In this document: positions 24,443-33,814 of the stretch, piece by piece
Layout of the letters: each line of letters begins with the position of its first letter
Position numbering within the stretch: position 1 is the first letter of the stretch
Origin: Methylobacterium sp. PvR107
Lineage (GTDB): Bacteria > Pseudomonadota > Alphaproteobacteria > Rhizobiales > Beijerinckiaceae
Assembly: GCF_017833295.1 (NCBI RefSeq)
Contig: NZ_JAFIBW010000001.1
Span: 5,518,001 to 5,582,000, forward strand
Direction of reading: 5' to 3'
Length of the DNA: 64,000 nt
Notes under the pieces: generated by a model
Databases searched by the model: none
The model's input: the letters and a program-made list of their open reading frames with translations, nothing else
What the model was told of the DNA's origin: nothing
Translations under genes and position numbers: made by a program

Positions 24443-25941
24443 CAGGAACTCCTGCGGTCGGCGCCGCGGCTACGAACGAGTCCGGCGCGGGCTGCCGCCG
24501 CGCCGGCCGCGACCTCGCCGGCGGACACACCGTCACCCTCGGGCAGCTCCGTATCCGGCCGGAGGGCTTGGCTCAGGGCAATCGCATTGTCGAGGGCGCG
24601 GGCGGCCTCGTCCGGGCGGCCCAAGCCGAGGAGCAGCAGGCCGAGATGGTAGTGGGCCATCACGAAGGCTCGGTCGAGATAGAGCGCAGCCCGCAGCGCA
24701 CGCTCGGCCTCCGCGTCACGCCCGAGGGTCCGGGCGAGCAGGCCCTCGTAGAAGCGCAGGGCCGGAGCGGTGGGATCCTGGTCGAGGGCAGCGCGCAGCG
24801 CCCGCCAGGCTGCACCGGTCTCGCCCGCATCCGCCAAGGCGCGGATCCTGTCGATATCATCTGGAAACGCCGTCTCCTCGCGGGGATCCGCTGCCCGCGG
24901 GGCCTCGCCGGCCGGCGCGCGGTCATGGATGGCCGAAGGTGCCTCTTCCAGAGCCGGTTCGGCCGCGTCATACTGAGTGGCGTGCGCGCGTCCCTTCGGC
25001 ACCGCCAGTTCTTCGACGAGGATCGGGACCGGAGCGGATGGCGGCGGCAGCGCCTCCACAAGGCGGCGGTAGGCCACCGTGCCGGGCATGCTGACGGGGG
25101 CGAGGAAGGCCGCGAAGGCCGGGCTCGGCTCGGCGTGGCCGAGCAGCAGCCAGCCATCGTCCCGCAGCCTGCAGCTGAGGCCGCGCACCACGGCGCTGAC
25201 GGTGCGGGCATCGAAATAGATCAGCACGTTCCGGCACAGGATGAGGTCGAACGCCTCGCCCTGCGGTGTGCCGGGCTCGGCGAGCGTCAGGAGGTTGCCG
25301 CGTTCGAACCGCACCAGCGCGCGGAATTCCGGCCGCAGGGCGTAGCCGCCCTCGCGCCGGATTCCGGGGGCAGGGGGAAGCCGCGTGAAGTAGCGCAGCC
25401 GGTCCTCCGGTGGCGTCGTGCGCAGGGCCCAGCGGCCGTACTCGGCGGCGCGGGCCGTGGCCAAAGCCTCGGTGCTGATATCGGTGCCGAGGATCGCGAC
25501 CCGCCAGGCGGGCAGGGCCTCCCCAAGAAGCTCCCGCACCAGGATCGCCAGAGAATAGGGCTCGGCCCCCGTGGAGCAGCCCGCGCTCCAGATCCGCAGG
25601 GAGCGCTCGGAAGCCCGAGCCTCGATCAGCGCCGGCAGGATCGTCTCCCGCATGGCCTGGAATTGCTCGGCATAGCGGAAGAAGAAGGTCTCCCCGACGG
25701 TGATCTCGGCCTCGAGACGCGCCCATTCCGCCTCGCCCTGCGCGCCCTCCGACAGCAGGGCGGCGTAGGCGGCGCAGTCCGCCGAGCCTGATGCGCGGAA
25801 GCGCCGGCGCAGGCGCTCGATCAGCAGATCGTCCTTGTCGGCATAGTAATGGTGGCCGGTGCGCGCGACGATCCGTGCCTTCAGCGCGGCATAGGCCGGG
25901 TCGGCACCCGGATCGGGGCGAGGTATACCCGGACGCGGCAT
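24442..25941 (-). CDS. cheR: CheR-type methyltransferase with C-terminal TPR (WspC-like)
   Basis: 499 aa S-adenosylmethionine-dependent methyltransferase that methylates receptor glutamates. The N-terminal helical subdomain includes VGETFFFRYAEQF (82-94). The SAM site is WSAGCSTGAEPYS (118-130), and LCRNVLIYFD is the conserved motif near 230. After a proline/alanine-rich linker (about 300-365) come two or three TPR-like helical repeats (AAWRALRAALDQDP, AERALRAALYLDRAFVMAHYHLGLLL). A TPR tail is typical of WspC and FrzF rather than flagellar CheR. It ends in a basic tail overlapping the next gene by a few bases. Confidence 0.93.
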   Translation of the reverse strand: MPRPGIPRPDPGADPAYAALKARIVARTGHHYYADKDDLLIERLRRRFRASGSADCAAYAALLSEGAQGEAEWARLEAEITVGETFFFRYAEQFQAMRETILPALIEARASERSLRIWSAGCSTGAEPYSLAILVRELLGEALPAWRVAILGTDISTEALATARAAEYGRWALRTTPPEDRLRYFTRLPPAPGIRREGGYALRPEFRALVRFERGNLLTLAEPGTPQGEAFDLILCRNVLIYFDARTVSAVVRGLSCRLRDDGWLLLGHAEPSPAFAAFLAPVSMPGTVAYRRLVEALPPPSAPVPILVEELAVPKGRAHATQYDAAEPALEEAPSAIHDRAPAGEAPRAADPREETAFPDDIDRIRALADAGETGAAWRALRAALDQDPTAPALRFYEGLLARTLGRDAEAERALRAALYLDRAFVMAHYHLGLLLLGLGRPDEAARALDNAIALSQALRPDTELPEGDGVSAGEVAAGAAAARAGLVRSRGADRRSS

Positions 25942-25948
25942 CGGGCGG

Positions 25949-26449
25949 TCAGGCGATCTGAGGCAGCGCGGCGAGCCGTTCGGCGGCGGCCTGCGACAGC
26001 GCGGCGACCCGGGCTTGTTCCTGCGCCGTCAAGAGTCGCTCCGGCGCGAGTGCGTGGATGAGGCGGTCGCCGAGGACGAGTTCGGCCGCGACACAGCCGT
26101 TGAGCGTCCCTTCCGCCTCGACCGGCCGGATCGCGGCCTCGGAGACGGTGACGAGGTCGGCGGCGCGATCGACGAGGTAGGCGTGCGGCGCGTCGCGGGT
26201 GAGGACGAGATGCGCGTAGAGGCCGGCCGCCGACGCGGCGGGACGGAGGCCGAGCAGAGCTGCCAGGTCGATGACCGGGATCGGCGCGCCACCGAGATTG
26301 AGGAATCCGATGAGCCATCCTCCGGCGGCGGGCGGATTGTGCAGATCCGGAAGCGGCAGCACCTCGGCCACGGCCGCACGGGGCAGGGCGCAGGGTGTGC
26401 CGGCAACGTCGAGGACGAGATAGGCCGAACCGTTGCTGGCCACCGCCAC
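25949..26449 (-). CDS. cheW: CheW-type coupling protein, first gene of the chemosensory operon
   Basis: 166 aa, GTG 26449 preceded by GGGGGAG. The CheW core spans residues 10-140: YLVLDVAGTPCALPRAAVAEVLPL, GWLIGFLNLGGAPIPVIDLAALLGL and HAYLVDRAADLVTV. A helical tail of about 30 residues follows. It is the most upstream gene on the minus strand, 7 bp before cheR, with an AT-richer 200-bp gap behind it that should hold the operon promoter; no convincing boxes were found. It corresponds to the second CheW of Wsp-like systems. Confidence 0.88.
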   Translation of the reverse strand: MAVASNGSAYLVLDVAGTPCALPRAAVAEVLPLPDLHNPPAAGGWLIGFLNLGGAPIPVIDLAALLGLRPAASAAGLYAHLVLTRDAPHAYLVDRAADLVTVSEAAIRPVEAEGTLNGCVAAELVLGDRLIHALAPERLLTAQEQARVAALSQAAAERLAALPQIA

Positions 26450-26651
26450 CCGCTCCCCCCTTATCCGGTCGCGACCGAACCGAGACGGCTCGCGACATAG
26501 GCCGTGTTAACGCTCCCGGCAATCGTCGGGTCCGCAACACAGGTGGAGGCGGAACCAAGTCTTGTCTCAGCCGCTTATTTTCCGACGCAGCGGAATCGCA
26601 CCTGACGAGGTGCGCGGCCTTGCCTGCGCCGGTCTACGCCAGGGATTGACG

Positions 26652-26897
26652 ATGAAGAAACTTCTGTTGGCCGCCGCGTCGCTGACGCTGCTCGCGGGCT
26701 CCGCCTACGCCCAGGGCAACTCGCCCTACAACTCTTCCGGCTCGCAGGCCGGTGGCCCCCGGGGTGGCATGGAGCGCGCGGCCGAAGGCGCTGCGATGGA
26801 GCAGGGTGCCGCTCCGGCCGCTCGGCCGATGATGCGCAAGCGCATGAAGCACAAGCGGATGATGAAGCATCACCGCCGGATGCGCCATCACATGTAA
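26652..26897 (+). CDS. Small secreted protein with Met/His/Lys-rich tail, 81 aa
   Basis: No named family. ATG 26652, with AGGG eight bases upstream, opens a textbook signal peptide (MKKLLLAAASLTLLAGSAYA, then Q). The mature part of about 60 residues is glycine/serine-rich at first, then alanine-rich. It finishes in a very basic segment with repeats of the type MRKRMKHKRMMKHHRRMRHHM (here split: MMRKRMKHKRM and MKHHRRMRHHM). Such Met/His clusters could bind copper or other metals, or nucleic acid; no evidence decides. An intrinsic terminator follows directly. Confidence 0.7.
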   Translation: MKKLLLAAASLTLLAGSAYAQGNSPYNSSGSQAGGPRGGMERAAEGAAMEQGAAPAARPMMRKRMKHKRMMKHHRRMRHHM

Positions 26898-26943
26898 TCA
26901 CCGTCGGGCCTCGCCGCGCTGCGCGGCAATGCCCATACGGCTT

Positions 26944-26972
26944 GGCCTGCCGCAACCGCGGCAGGCCTTTTT
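26944..26972 (+). terminator. Intrinsic terminator after the Met/His-rich gene
   Basis: GGCCTGCCGC (26944-26953), loop AACC, and GCGGCAGGCC (26958-26967) form a perfect 10-bp stem followed by TTTTT (26968-26972). It is the cleanest terminator of the window. Confidence 0.92.
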
Positions 26973-27082
26973 CGTGGCTGTTCACCGGCAAACGCCGGCG
27001 GAGCAGTCAGGCAGCATAATGCAGCCCGCCCGCCGGTTGCCGGACGCGCAGGCGCGGTCCAAGCTCGCCCGAACGCAGCACC

Positions 27083-27118
27083 GATCGAAAGATGTTCGCA
27101 AACGAACATCTTTCGATC
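27083..27118. promoter_or_regulatory. GlpR operator upstream of glpR
   Basis: Arms GATCGAAAGATGTTCG (27083-27098) and CGAACATCTTTCGATC (27103-27118) are perfect 16-nt inverted repeats around CAAA. The core ATGTTCG-N4-CGAACAT equals the E. coli GlpR operator consensus, with the same 4-nt centre. It lies 41 bp before the glpR start, so GlpR probably represses its own operon when glycerol-3-phosphate is absent. Confidence 0.85.
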
Positions 27119-27158
27119 ATCGGTAGTGCATGCTGAGTGGGGAAACGCGGGAGGATCA

Positions 27159-27980
27159 ATGTCACGACCGCTCGACCGGAGGTCCGAGGACAGGATCGAG
27201 GCGACCGGTGTCGAGGGGCGGCGCAGCGCCATCGTGGCGTCCGTGCGCCAGCGGGGGTTCGTCACCATCGAGGCCCTGGCGGCGCAGTTCGGCGTCACCG
27301 TCCAGACGATCCGGCGCGACCTCAACGAGCTGAGTGCCGAGGGCCGCCTCGAACGCTACCGGGGCGGGGGCGGCTTGCCGTCGAGCGTCGAGAACATCGA
27401 TTATGCCGACCGCCGCGTGACCCTGCTGCCGGAGAAGACCCGGATCGGTCGCTTGGCGGCAAGCCGGATCCCGTCGCATTGCTCGGTCTTCATCAACATC
27501 GGCACGACGCCAGAGGCGGTCGCCCGAGAACTCACCCGTCACGACGACCTGAGCATCATCACCAACAATCTCAACGTCGCGATCTCGTTGGCAGACATGA
27601 CGGAGTTCCGCATCGTGGTGGCCGGCGGCACCGTGCGCAACCGCGACGGGGCGGTGCTCGGCCAGCTCACCTGCGATACGCTCAGCCAGTTCCGCGTCGA
27701 CGTGGCGGTGATCGGGATCAGCGGCATCGACGCCGACGGGGCTCTTCTCGACTACGATTACGAGGAGGTGCGTGCAACGCAGACCATCCTGGCGCATGCG
27801 CGGAAGACCTTCCTGGTCGCCGACCACACCAAGTTCACCCGCCGCCCGATGGTCCAGGTCGGGCAACTGGATCAGATCGATACCTTCTTCACCGATCAGA
27901 TGCCGCCCGCCGAGATCATCGCACTGATGGAGCGCCAGGGCGTCACGCTGGCCGTGGCCGAGGGTGGCGGCGAACCCTAA
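27159..27980 (+). CDS. glpR: DeoR-family glycerol-3-phosphate regulon repressor
   Basis: 273 aa repressor. The ATG at 27159, behind GGGAGG, is preferred over an upstream in-frame start at 27126. The N-terminal winged helix has GFVTIEALAAQFGVTVQTIRRDLNEL (given in two parts: GFVTIEALAAQFGVT and VQTIRRDLNEL) around residues 28-53. The sugar-phosphate sensing domain follows with FINIGTTPEAVAREL, TNNLNVAISLA and FLVADHTKF. It is the first gene of glpR-glpD-glpK. Operators at 27083-27118 and 27992-28007 bracket it. Identity as GlpR rests on domain type, neighbours and the operator sequence. Confidence 0.93.
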   Translation: MSRPLDRRSEDRIEATGVEGRRSAIVASVRQRGFVTIEALAAQFGVTVQTIRRDLNELSAEGRLERYRGGGGLPSSVENIDYADRRVTLLPEKTRIGRLAASRIPSHCSVFINIGTTPEAVARELTRHDDLSIITNNLNVAISLADMTEFRIVVAGGTVRNRDGAVLGQLTCDTLSQFRVDVAVIGISGIDADGALLDYDYEEVRATQTILAHARKTFLVADHTKFTRRPMVQVGQLDQIDTFFTDQMPPAEIIALMERQGVTLAVAEGGGEP

Positions 27981-27991
27981 CGAACAATCAT

Positions 27992-28007
27992 TTTTCGCTT
28001 GCGAAAA
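27992..28007. promoter_or_regulatory. Second GlpR-type operator, in the glpR-glpD gap
   Basis: TTTTCG (27992-27997), CTTG, CGAAAA (28002-28007): a perfect dyad with the same TTCG-N4-CGAA core and spacing as the upstream operator. It lies 57 bp before glpD. CGAACAATC just left of it (27981-27989) looks like a further half-site. Confidence 0.7.
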
Positions 28008-28063
28008 TCTCGGGATGGCTCGATATATCTCCAACCCGCCGGCAGGGCGGGAGAGGAGGAACC

Positions 28064-29596
28064 ATGGCGGCAGCAACGGGCCAGTGCGCGCCGTCCGACG
28101 CCTACGATCTGCTGATCATCGGCGGCGGCATCAACGGCACGGGCATCGCCCGGGATGCGGCCGGCCGCGGCCTGTCGGTCCTGCTGGCCGAGCGCGGGGA
28201 TCTGGCTGGCTTCACCTCCTCATCCTCGACGAAGCTGATCCACGGCGGCCTGCGCTACCTCGAATATTACGAGTTCCGCCTCGTGCGCGAGGCGCTCGCC
28301 GAGCGCGAGCGGCTGCTGCGGCTCGCCCCGCACGTGATCTGGCCCCTGCGCTTCGTCCTGCCCCATGACGAGGGCCTGCGCCCGGCCTGGATGCTGCGGC
28401 TCGGCCTGTTCCTCTACGATCACCTCGCGCGGCTGCGCACCCTGCCGGGCTCCCACGGGGTCGATCTCCGCAGTTCCGCCTACGGCGCCCCCTTGCAGAA
28501 GCGCCTGACGCGCGGCTTCGTCTATTCGGACTGCTGGGTCGAGGACAGCCGCCTCGTGGTGCTCAACGCCATGGATGCCCGGGAGCGCGGCGCCACGGTT
28601 CTGACCCGCACCGGCGTCGTCTCGGCCCGGCCCGAGGGCGAGGGCTGGGTCGCGACCCTGCGCGACGAGCGCGGCGGGGCCGAGCGGACGATCCGCGCGA
28701 AGGCCGTCGTCAACGCCGCCGGCCCCTGGGTCAGCGAGACCCTCGGCGGCACGCTCGGCATCAACAGCCGCGCCGCGGTGCGGCTGATCAAGGGCAGCCA
28801 CATCGTGGTCAAGCGTCTGTTCGCCGGCGATCAGGCCTACATTCTGCAGCAGCCCGACAAGCGCATCATCTTCGCGATCCCCTACGAGCGCGACTTCACG
28901 CTGATCGGCACCACCGACGTCCCCTACGACGGCGAGCCCGGCCCGGTCTCGATCTCCGCGGACGAGACCGACTACCTCTGCGGCTGCATCAACCGCTCGT
29001 TCGACACCAAGATCACCCCGGCCGACGTGGTGTGGAGCTACTCGGGCGTGCGACCGCTCTACGACGACGCGGCCGAGAACGCCTCGGCGGTGACCCGCGA
29101 CTACGTCCTCGATGTCGAGGACCAGGGCGGGACAGCCGCCGTGCTGTCGGTGTTCGGCGGCAAGATCACGACCTACCGGCGGCTCGCCGAGCACGCGCTG
29201 GAGAAGCTGAAGCCCTACTTCCCGCACCTCAGGAAGGCCTGGACGGGAGAGGCGGTGCTACCCGGCGGCGCCATGAAGGATGCGGATTTCGACCGGTTCC
29301 TCGCCAAGCTGAAGGCCGAGAAGCCGTTCCTGTCTGACGAGACCGCCCGGCGCCTCGCCCGCGCCTACGGCACCCGGGCGCGGGACATCGTCGGGACAGC
29401 GCAGTCGATGGCGGATCTCGGCGAGGCCTTCGACGGTGGGCTGACCGCGGCCGAGGTCGATTACCTGCGCACCGAGGAATGGGCGGTCACCGCCGACGAC
29501 ATCCTGTGGCGCCGCTCGAAGCTCGGCCTGCGCACGAGCCCGGAGAGCGCCGCGCGCCTTGCCGCCTATCTCGATTGCAGGGCCGAGGCGGCCTGA
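28064..29596 (+). CDS. glpD: Aerobic glycerol-3-phosphate dehydrogenase
   Basis: 510 aa FAD enzyme that oxidises sn-glycerol-3-phosphate to dihydroxyacetone phosphate and passes electrons to quinone at the inner membrane. ATG 28064 follows GAGAGGAGGAACC. The Rossmann motif DLLIIGGGINGTGIARDAAG is at residues 13-32. The substrate/FAD segments TSSSSTKLIHGGLRYLE and VVNAAGPW, and the late FGGKITTYRRLAE, are family signatures. The C-terminal helical domain (about 385-500) is present. A GlpR operator lies upstream, glpK follows 54 bp downstream. Confidence 0.97.
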   Translation: MAAATGQCAPSDAYDLLIIGGGINGTGIARDAAGRGLSVLLAERGDLAGFTSSSSTKLIHGGLRYLEYYEFRLVREALAERERLLRLAPHVIWPLRFVLPHDEGLRPAWMLRLGLFLYDHLARLRTLPGSHGVDLRSSAYGAPLQKRLTRGFVYSDCWVEDSRLVVLNAMDARERGATVLTRTGVVSARPEGEGWVATLRDERGGAERTIRAKAVVNAAGPWVSETLGGTLGINSRAAVRLIKGSHIVVKRLFAGDQAYILQQPDKRIIFAIPYERDFTLIGTTDVPYDGEPGPVSISADETDYLCGCINRSFDTKITPADVVWSYSGVRPLYDDAAENASAVTRDYVLDVEDQGGTAAVLSVFGGKITTYRRLAEHALEKLKPYFPHLRKAWTGEAVLPGGAMKDADFDRFLAKLKAEKPFLSDETARRLARAYGTRARDIVGTAQSMADLGEAFDGGLTAAEVDYLRTEEWAVTADDILWRRSKLGLRTSPESAARLAAYLDCRAEAA

Positions 29597-29650
29597 CGAT
29601 TTCGGACCCGTTCCGGCACAGACCGACCGGGCATAACAGGGGAGGGAACG

Positions 29651-31156
<1,506 letters not shown>

Positions 31157-31230
31157 GGGGCGGACAGCCGGGTCCGTGCGCGCGGCGCGTGGGCCTGCCA
31201 ACCTCGTGACCGCCTCCATCCCACCCGCGA

Positions 31231-31343
31231 CCTCATCCCGAGATGCGGCGAAGCCGCCTCGAAGGAGGGTTCCAGCCAGTCGCACGATCCCTGGAGCTCT
31301 CCTTCGCGGCCTACGCCACGCTTCGGCACCTGAGGATGAGGGA
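31231..31343. repeat. Interspersed repeat (CTCATCC...GAAGGAGG family), copy 2, between glpK and glpF
   Basis: Left end CTCATCCCGAGATGCGGCG, middle CCTCGAAGGAGGGTTCCAG, right half CTCTCCTTCGCGGC and end CGGCACCTGAGGATGAGG. The two ends are imperfect inverted complements, so the RNA can fold into a long stem. It fills most of the 291-bp gap between glpK and glpF. No gene is seen in that gap. Confidence 0.75.
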
Positions 31344-31447
31344 GGTGAATTGGATCTGCGCCGATAACGGTGGCCGCCTTCGGCGATCACACGCTCGCAC
31401 AAGCTTTAAGCGCTCACAAAAAAGCAGCGAACGGGGGAGACGAAACG

Positions 31448-32179
31448 ATGACATCACCCTTCCTGGGCGAATTCCTGGGCACGATGACCTTGATCGTGCT
31501 CGGCGACGGCGTCGTGGCCGGCGCCCTGCTCAAGCATTCCAAGGGCGAGAACGCCGGCTGGATCGCCATCACGGCGGGCTGGGCCTTCGCGGTCCTCGCC
31601 GGTGTGTTCGTGGCCAACGCCACAGGCAGCGCCGACGCCCACATCAACCCGGCGGTCACCGTGGCGGGCGCCGTCAGCTCCGGCGATTACGGCAAGCTCG
31701 CCACCTACATCCCCGCCCAGATGCTCGGCGCCTTCGTGGGCGCCGTGATCGTCTGGCTCCATTACCTGCCGCATTGGGGCGCGACCCAGGATCCCGACCT
31801 CAAGCTCGCCTGCTTCTGCACCGGCCCGGCGATCCGGGACGCGAAGGCCAACTGGCTGTCCGAGATCATCGCGACCTTCTTCCTGATCCTGACCATCTCC
31901 GCCCTCGTGACCACCACGCTGGGCTCCGCCGGCGCGATCCCGCGGGCGGTCGCGCCCTACATGGTCGGCATGCTGGTCTGGGGCATCGGCCTGTCGCTGG
32001 GGGGCACCACCGGCTACGCCATCAACCCGGCCCGCGACCTCGGGCCGCGCGTGGCCCACGCGGTGCTGCCGATCGCCGGAAAGGGCACCTCCGACTGGGG
32101 CTACGCGCTGATCCCCGTGGCCGCGCCCCTGGTCGGGGCGGTGCTGGCCGGGCTGCTCGTCCGGGCGCTCGGGATCTGA
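31448..32179 (+). CDS. glpF: Glycerol uptake facilitator (aquaglyceroporin)
   Basis: 243 aa MIP-family channel in the inner membrane that lets glycerol enter. ATG 31448 is chosen, with GGGGGAGACG upstream; the in-frame extension to 31370 is hydrophilic and unlikely. Both half-helix NPA motifs are present: HINPAVT (about residue 62) and AINPARDLGPR, whose aspartate after NPAR is the mark of glycerol-conducting members. Six transmembrane segments can be picked out. It follows glpK at 291 bp with an interspersed repeat between, so it may have its own promoter; no GlpR site was found there. Confidence 0.95.
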   Translation: MTSPFLGEFLGTMTLIVLGDGVVAGALLKHSKGENAGWIAITAGWAFAVLAGVFVANATGSADAHINPAVTVAGAVSSGDYGKLATYIPAQMLGAFVGAVIVWLHYLPHWGATQDPDLKLACFCTGPAIRDAKANWLSEIIATFFLILTISALVTTTLGSAGAIPRAVAPYMVGMLVWGIGLSLGGTTGYAINPARDLGPRVAHAVLPIAGKGTSDWGYALIPVAAPLVGAVLAGLLVRALGI

Positions 32180-32316
32180 CGGAACGGCCGCACCCTCAAT
32201 TACCGCGGGGCGGCCCGGCGTCGCGGCGGTTTGCGGCGCGCGGCCTTGAGCCTTAAGTCAGGGCGATCCCGAACGCGCCCCCGGGCGCCCCCACGCGGTG
32301 TGGCAGCCCCCGACCC

Positions 32317-33300
32317 ATGGCCGTCGTCCTCGACATCCTGAAGAATGATCCGCGGGCGGACCGCCTGCGCCATCCCGAGAAGGCGCACCGGCCCGATCAG
32401 CCGGTCCAGGCCAAGAAGCCGGACTGGATCCGCGTCAAGGCACCGGGCTCCAAGGCCTGGACCGAGACCCAGAAGATCGTGCGCGAGCACGGGCTGGTTA
32501 CGGTCTGCGAGGAGGCGGGCTGCCCGAATATCGGCGAGTGCTGGGAGAAGCGGCACGCCACCTTCATGATCATGGGCGACACCTGCACGCGGGCCTGCGC
32601 CTTCTGCAACGTGCGCACCGGCCTGCCCAACGCCCTCGACCTGGGCGAGCCGGACAAGATCGCCGACTCGGTGGCCAAGCTTGGCCTGCATCACGTCGTC
32701 ATCACCTCGGTGGACCGGGACGACCTGAAGGACGGCGGCGCCGAGCACTTCGCCCGCACGATCGCGGCGATCCGGCTGGCGAGCCCCGGCACGACCGTGG
32801 AGATCCTGACCCCCGACTTCCTGCGCAAGGACGGTGCGCTCGAAATCGTGGTCGCCGCCAAGCCCGACGTGTTCAACCACAACTTGGAGACCGTGCCGGC
32901 CAAGTACCTGACGGTGCGGCCGGGGGCCCGCTACTTCCACTCGGTGCGCCTGCTGCAGCGGGTGAAGGAACTCGACCCGTCGATCTTCACCAAATCGGGC
33001 ATCATGGTCGGGCTCGGCGAGGAGCGGAACGAAGTGCTCCAGCTCATGGACGACCTGCGCTCGGCCGACGTCGACTTCCTGACCATCGGCCAGTATCTGC
33101 AGCCCTCGAAGAAGCACCACGAGGTCGTGCGCTTCGTCCCCCCCGACGAGTTCAAGGCCTACGAGACCACCGCCTACGCCAAGGGTTTCCTGCTGGTGTC
33201 GGCCACGCCCCTGACGCGCTCATCGCACCACGCGGGCGAGGACTTTTCGCGCCTTCAGGCGGCGCGTCTGGCCAAACTGTCGCCCGCGCTCTCGGCCTGA
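32317..33300 (+). CDS. lipA: Lipoyl synthase
   Basis: 327 aa radical SAM enzyme inserting two sulfurs into protein-bound octanoyl groups of the pyruvate and 2-oxoglutarate dehydrogenases and the glycine cleavage system. Two 4Fe-4S sites are visible: the auxiliary cluster [12 protein letters not shown] (about 65-76) and the radical SAM motif CTRACAFC (about 91-98). The C-terminal serine ligand sits in TRSSHHA. ATG 32317 is the natural start, giving a family-typical N-terminus. A COQ10-like gene starts 15 bp downstream, an arrangement frequent in alphaproteobacteria. Confidence 0.98.
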   Translation: MAVVLDILKNDPRADRLRHPEKAHRPDQPVQAKKPDWIRVKAPGSKAWTETQKIVREHGLVTVCEEAGCPNIGECWEKRHATFMIMGDTCTRACAFCNVRTGLPNALDLGEPDKIADSVAKLGLHHVVITSVDRDDLKDGGAEHFARTIAAIRLASPGTTVEILTPDFLRKDGALEIVVAAKPDVFNHNLETVPAKYLTVRPGARYFHSVRLLQRVKELDPSIFTKSGIMVGLGEERNEVLQLMDDLRSADVDFLTIGQYLQPSKKHHEVVRFVPPDEFKAYETTAYAKGFLLVSATPLTRSSHHAGEDFSRLQAARLAKLSPALSA

Positions 33301-33315
33301 GGAAATTCGAACACC

Positions 33316-33774
33316 ATGCCGTCCTTCCGGGTCACCCGCGCGGTGAAGCACTCGCCGCAGCAGATGTACGACCTCGTCGCCGACGTGGAGCGCTACCCCG
33401 AGTTCCTGCCGCTCTGCAAATCCCTGCGGGTGATCCGCCGGCAGGAGACGCCCGACGGCGGGCAGGTGCTGATCGCCGAGATGGGCGTGGGCTACAAAGC
33501 GATCCGCGAGCGCTTCACCACCCGGGTGACCCTCGATCCGGCGGATCTCAAGATCGTGGCCGAGTATATCGACGGTCCGTTCCGGCACTTGGAGAACCGC
33601 TGGCTGTTCAAGGACGGCCCGAATGGCGGCTGCGCGATCGACTTCTTCATCACCTACGAGTTCAAGAGCCGCACCCTGGGGCTCCTCATGGGCACGATGT
33701 TCGACCGGGCGTTCCGCAAGTTCACCGACGCCTTCGAGGGGCGGGCGGATCGCATGTACAGGGCGCGGGCGTAG
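33316..33774 (+). CDS. COQ10/RatA-like START-fold protein
   Basis: 152 aa SRPBCC (START-like) hydrophobic-ligand protein. Signature FRVTRAVKHSPQQMYDLVADVERYPEFLPLC appears at residues 4-34 (quoted here as SPQQMYDLVADVERYP), and the C-terminal helix carries FRKFTDAFEGRADRMY. Proteins of this family bind ubiquinone (COQ10) or, in E. coli, RatA acts on 70S association; which applies here cannot be told. It is tightly behind lipA, so likely co-expressed with a mitochondrial-type respiratory function. Confidence 0.88.
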   Translation: MPSFRVTRAVKHSPQQMYDLVADVERYPEFLPLCKSLRVIRRQETPDGGQVLIAEMGVGYKAIRERFTTRVTLDPADLKIVAEYIDGPFRHLENRWLFKDGPNGGCAIDFFITYEFKSRTLGLLMGTMFDRAFRKFTDAFEGRADRMYRARA

Positions 33775-33814
33775 CCGCCGTCATCGCGAGCAAAGACGAT
33801 GCGCAAGGACGGCC

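Noticed and set aside
26551..26585. GGAAC resembling an EcfG general-stress promoter before the Met/His-rich gene
   Set aside because: No GTT box at the proper distance of 16-19 bases.
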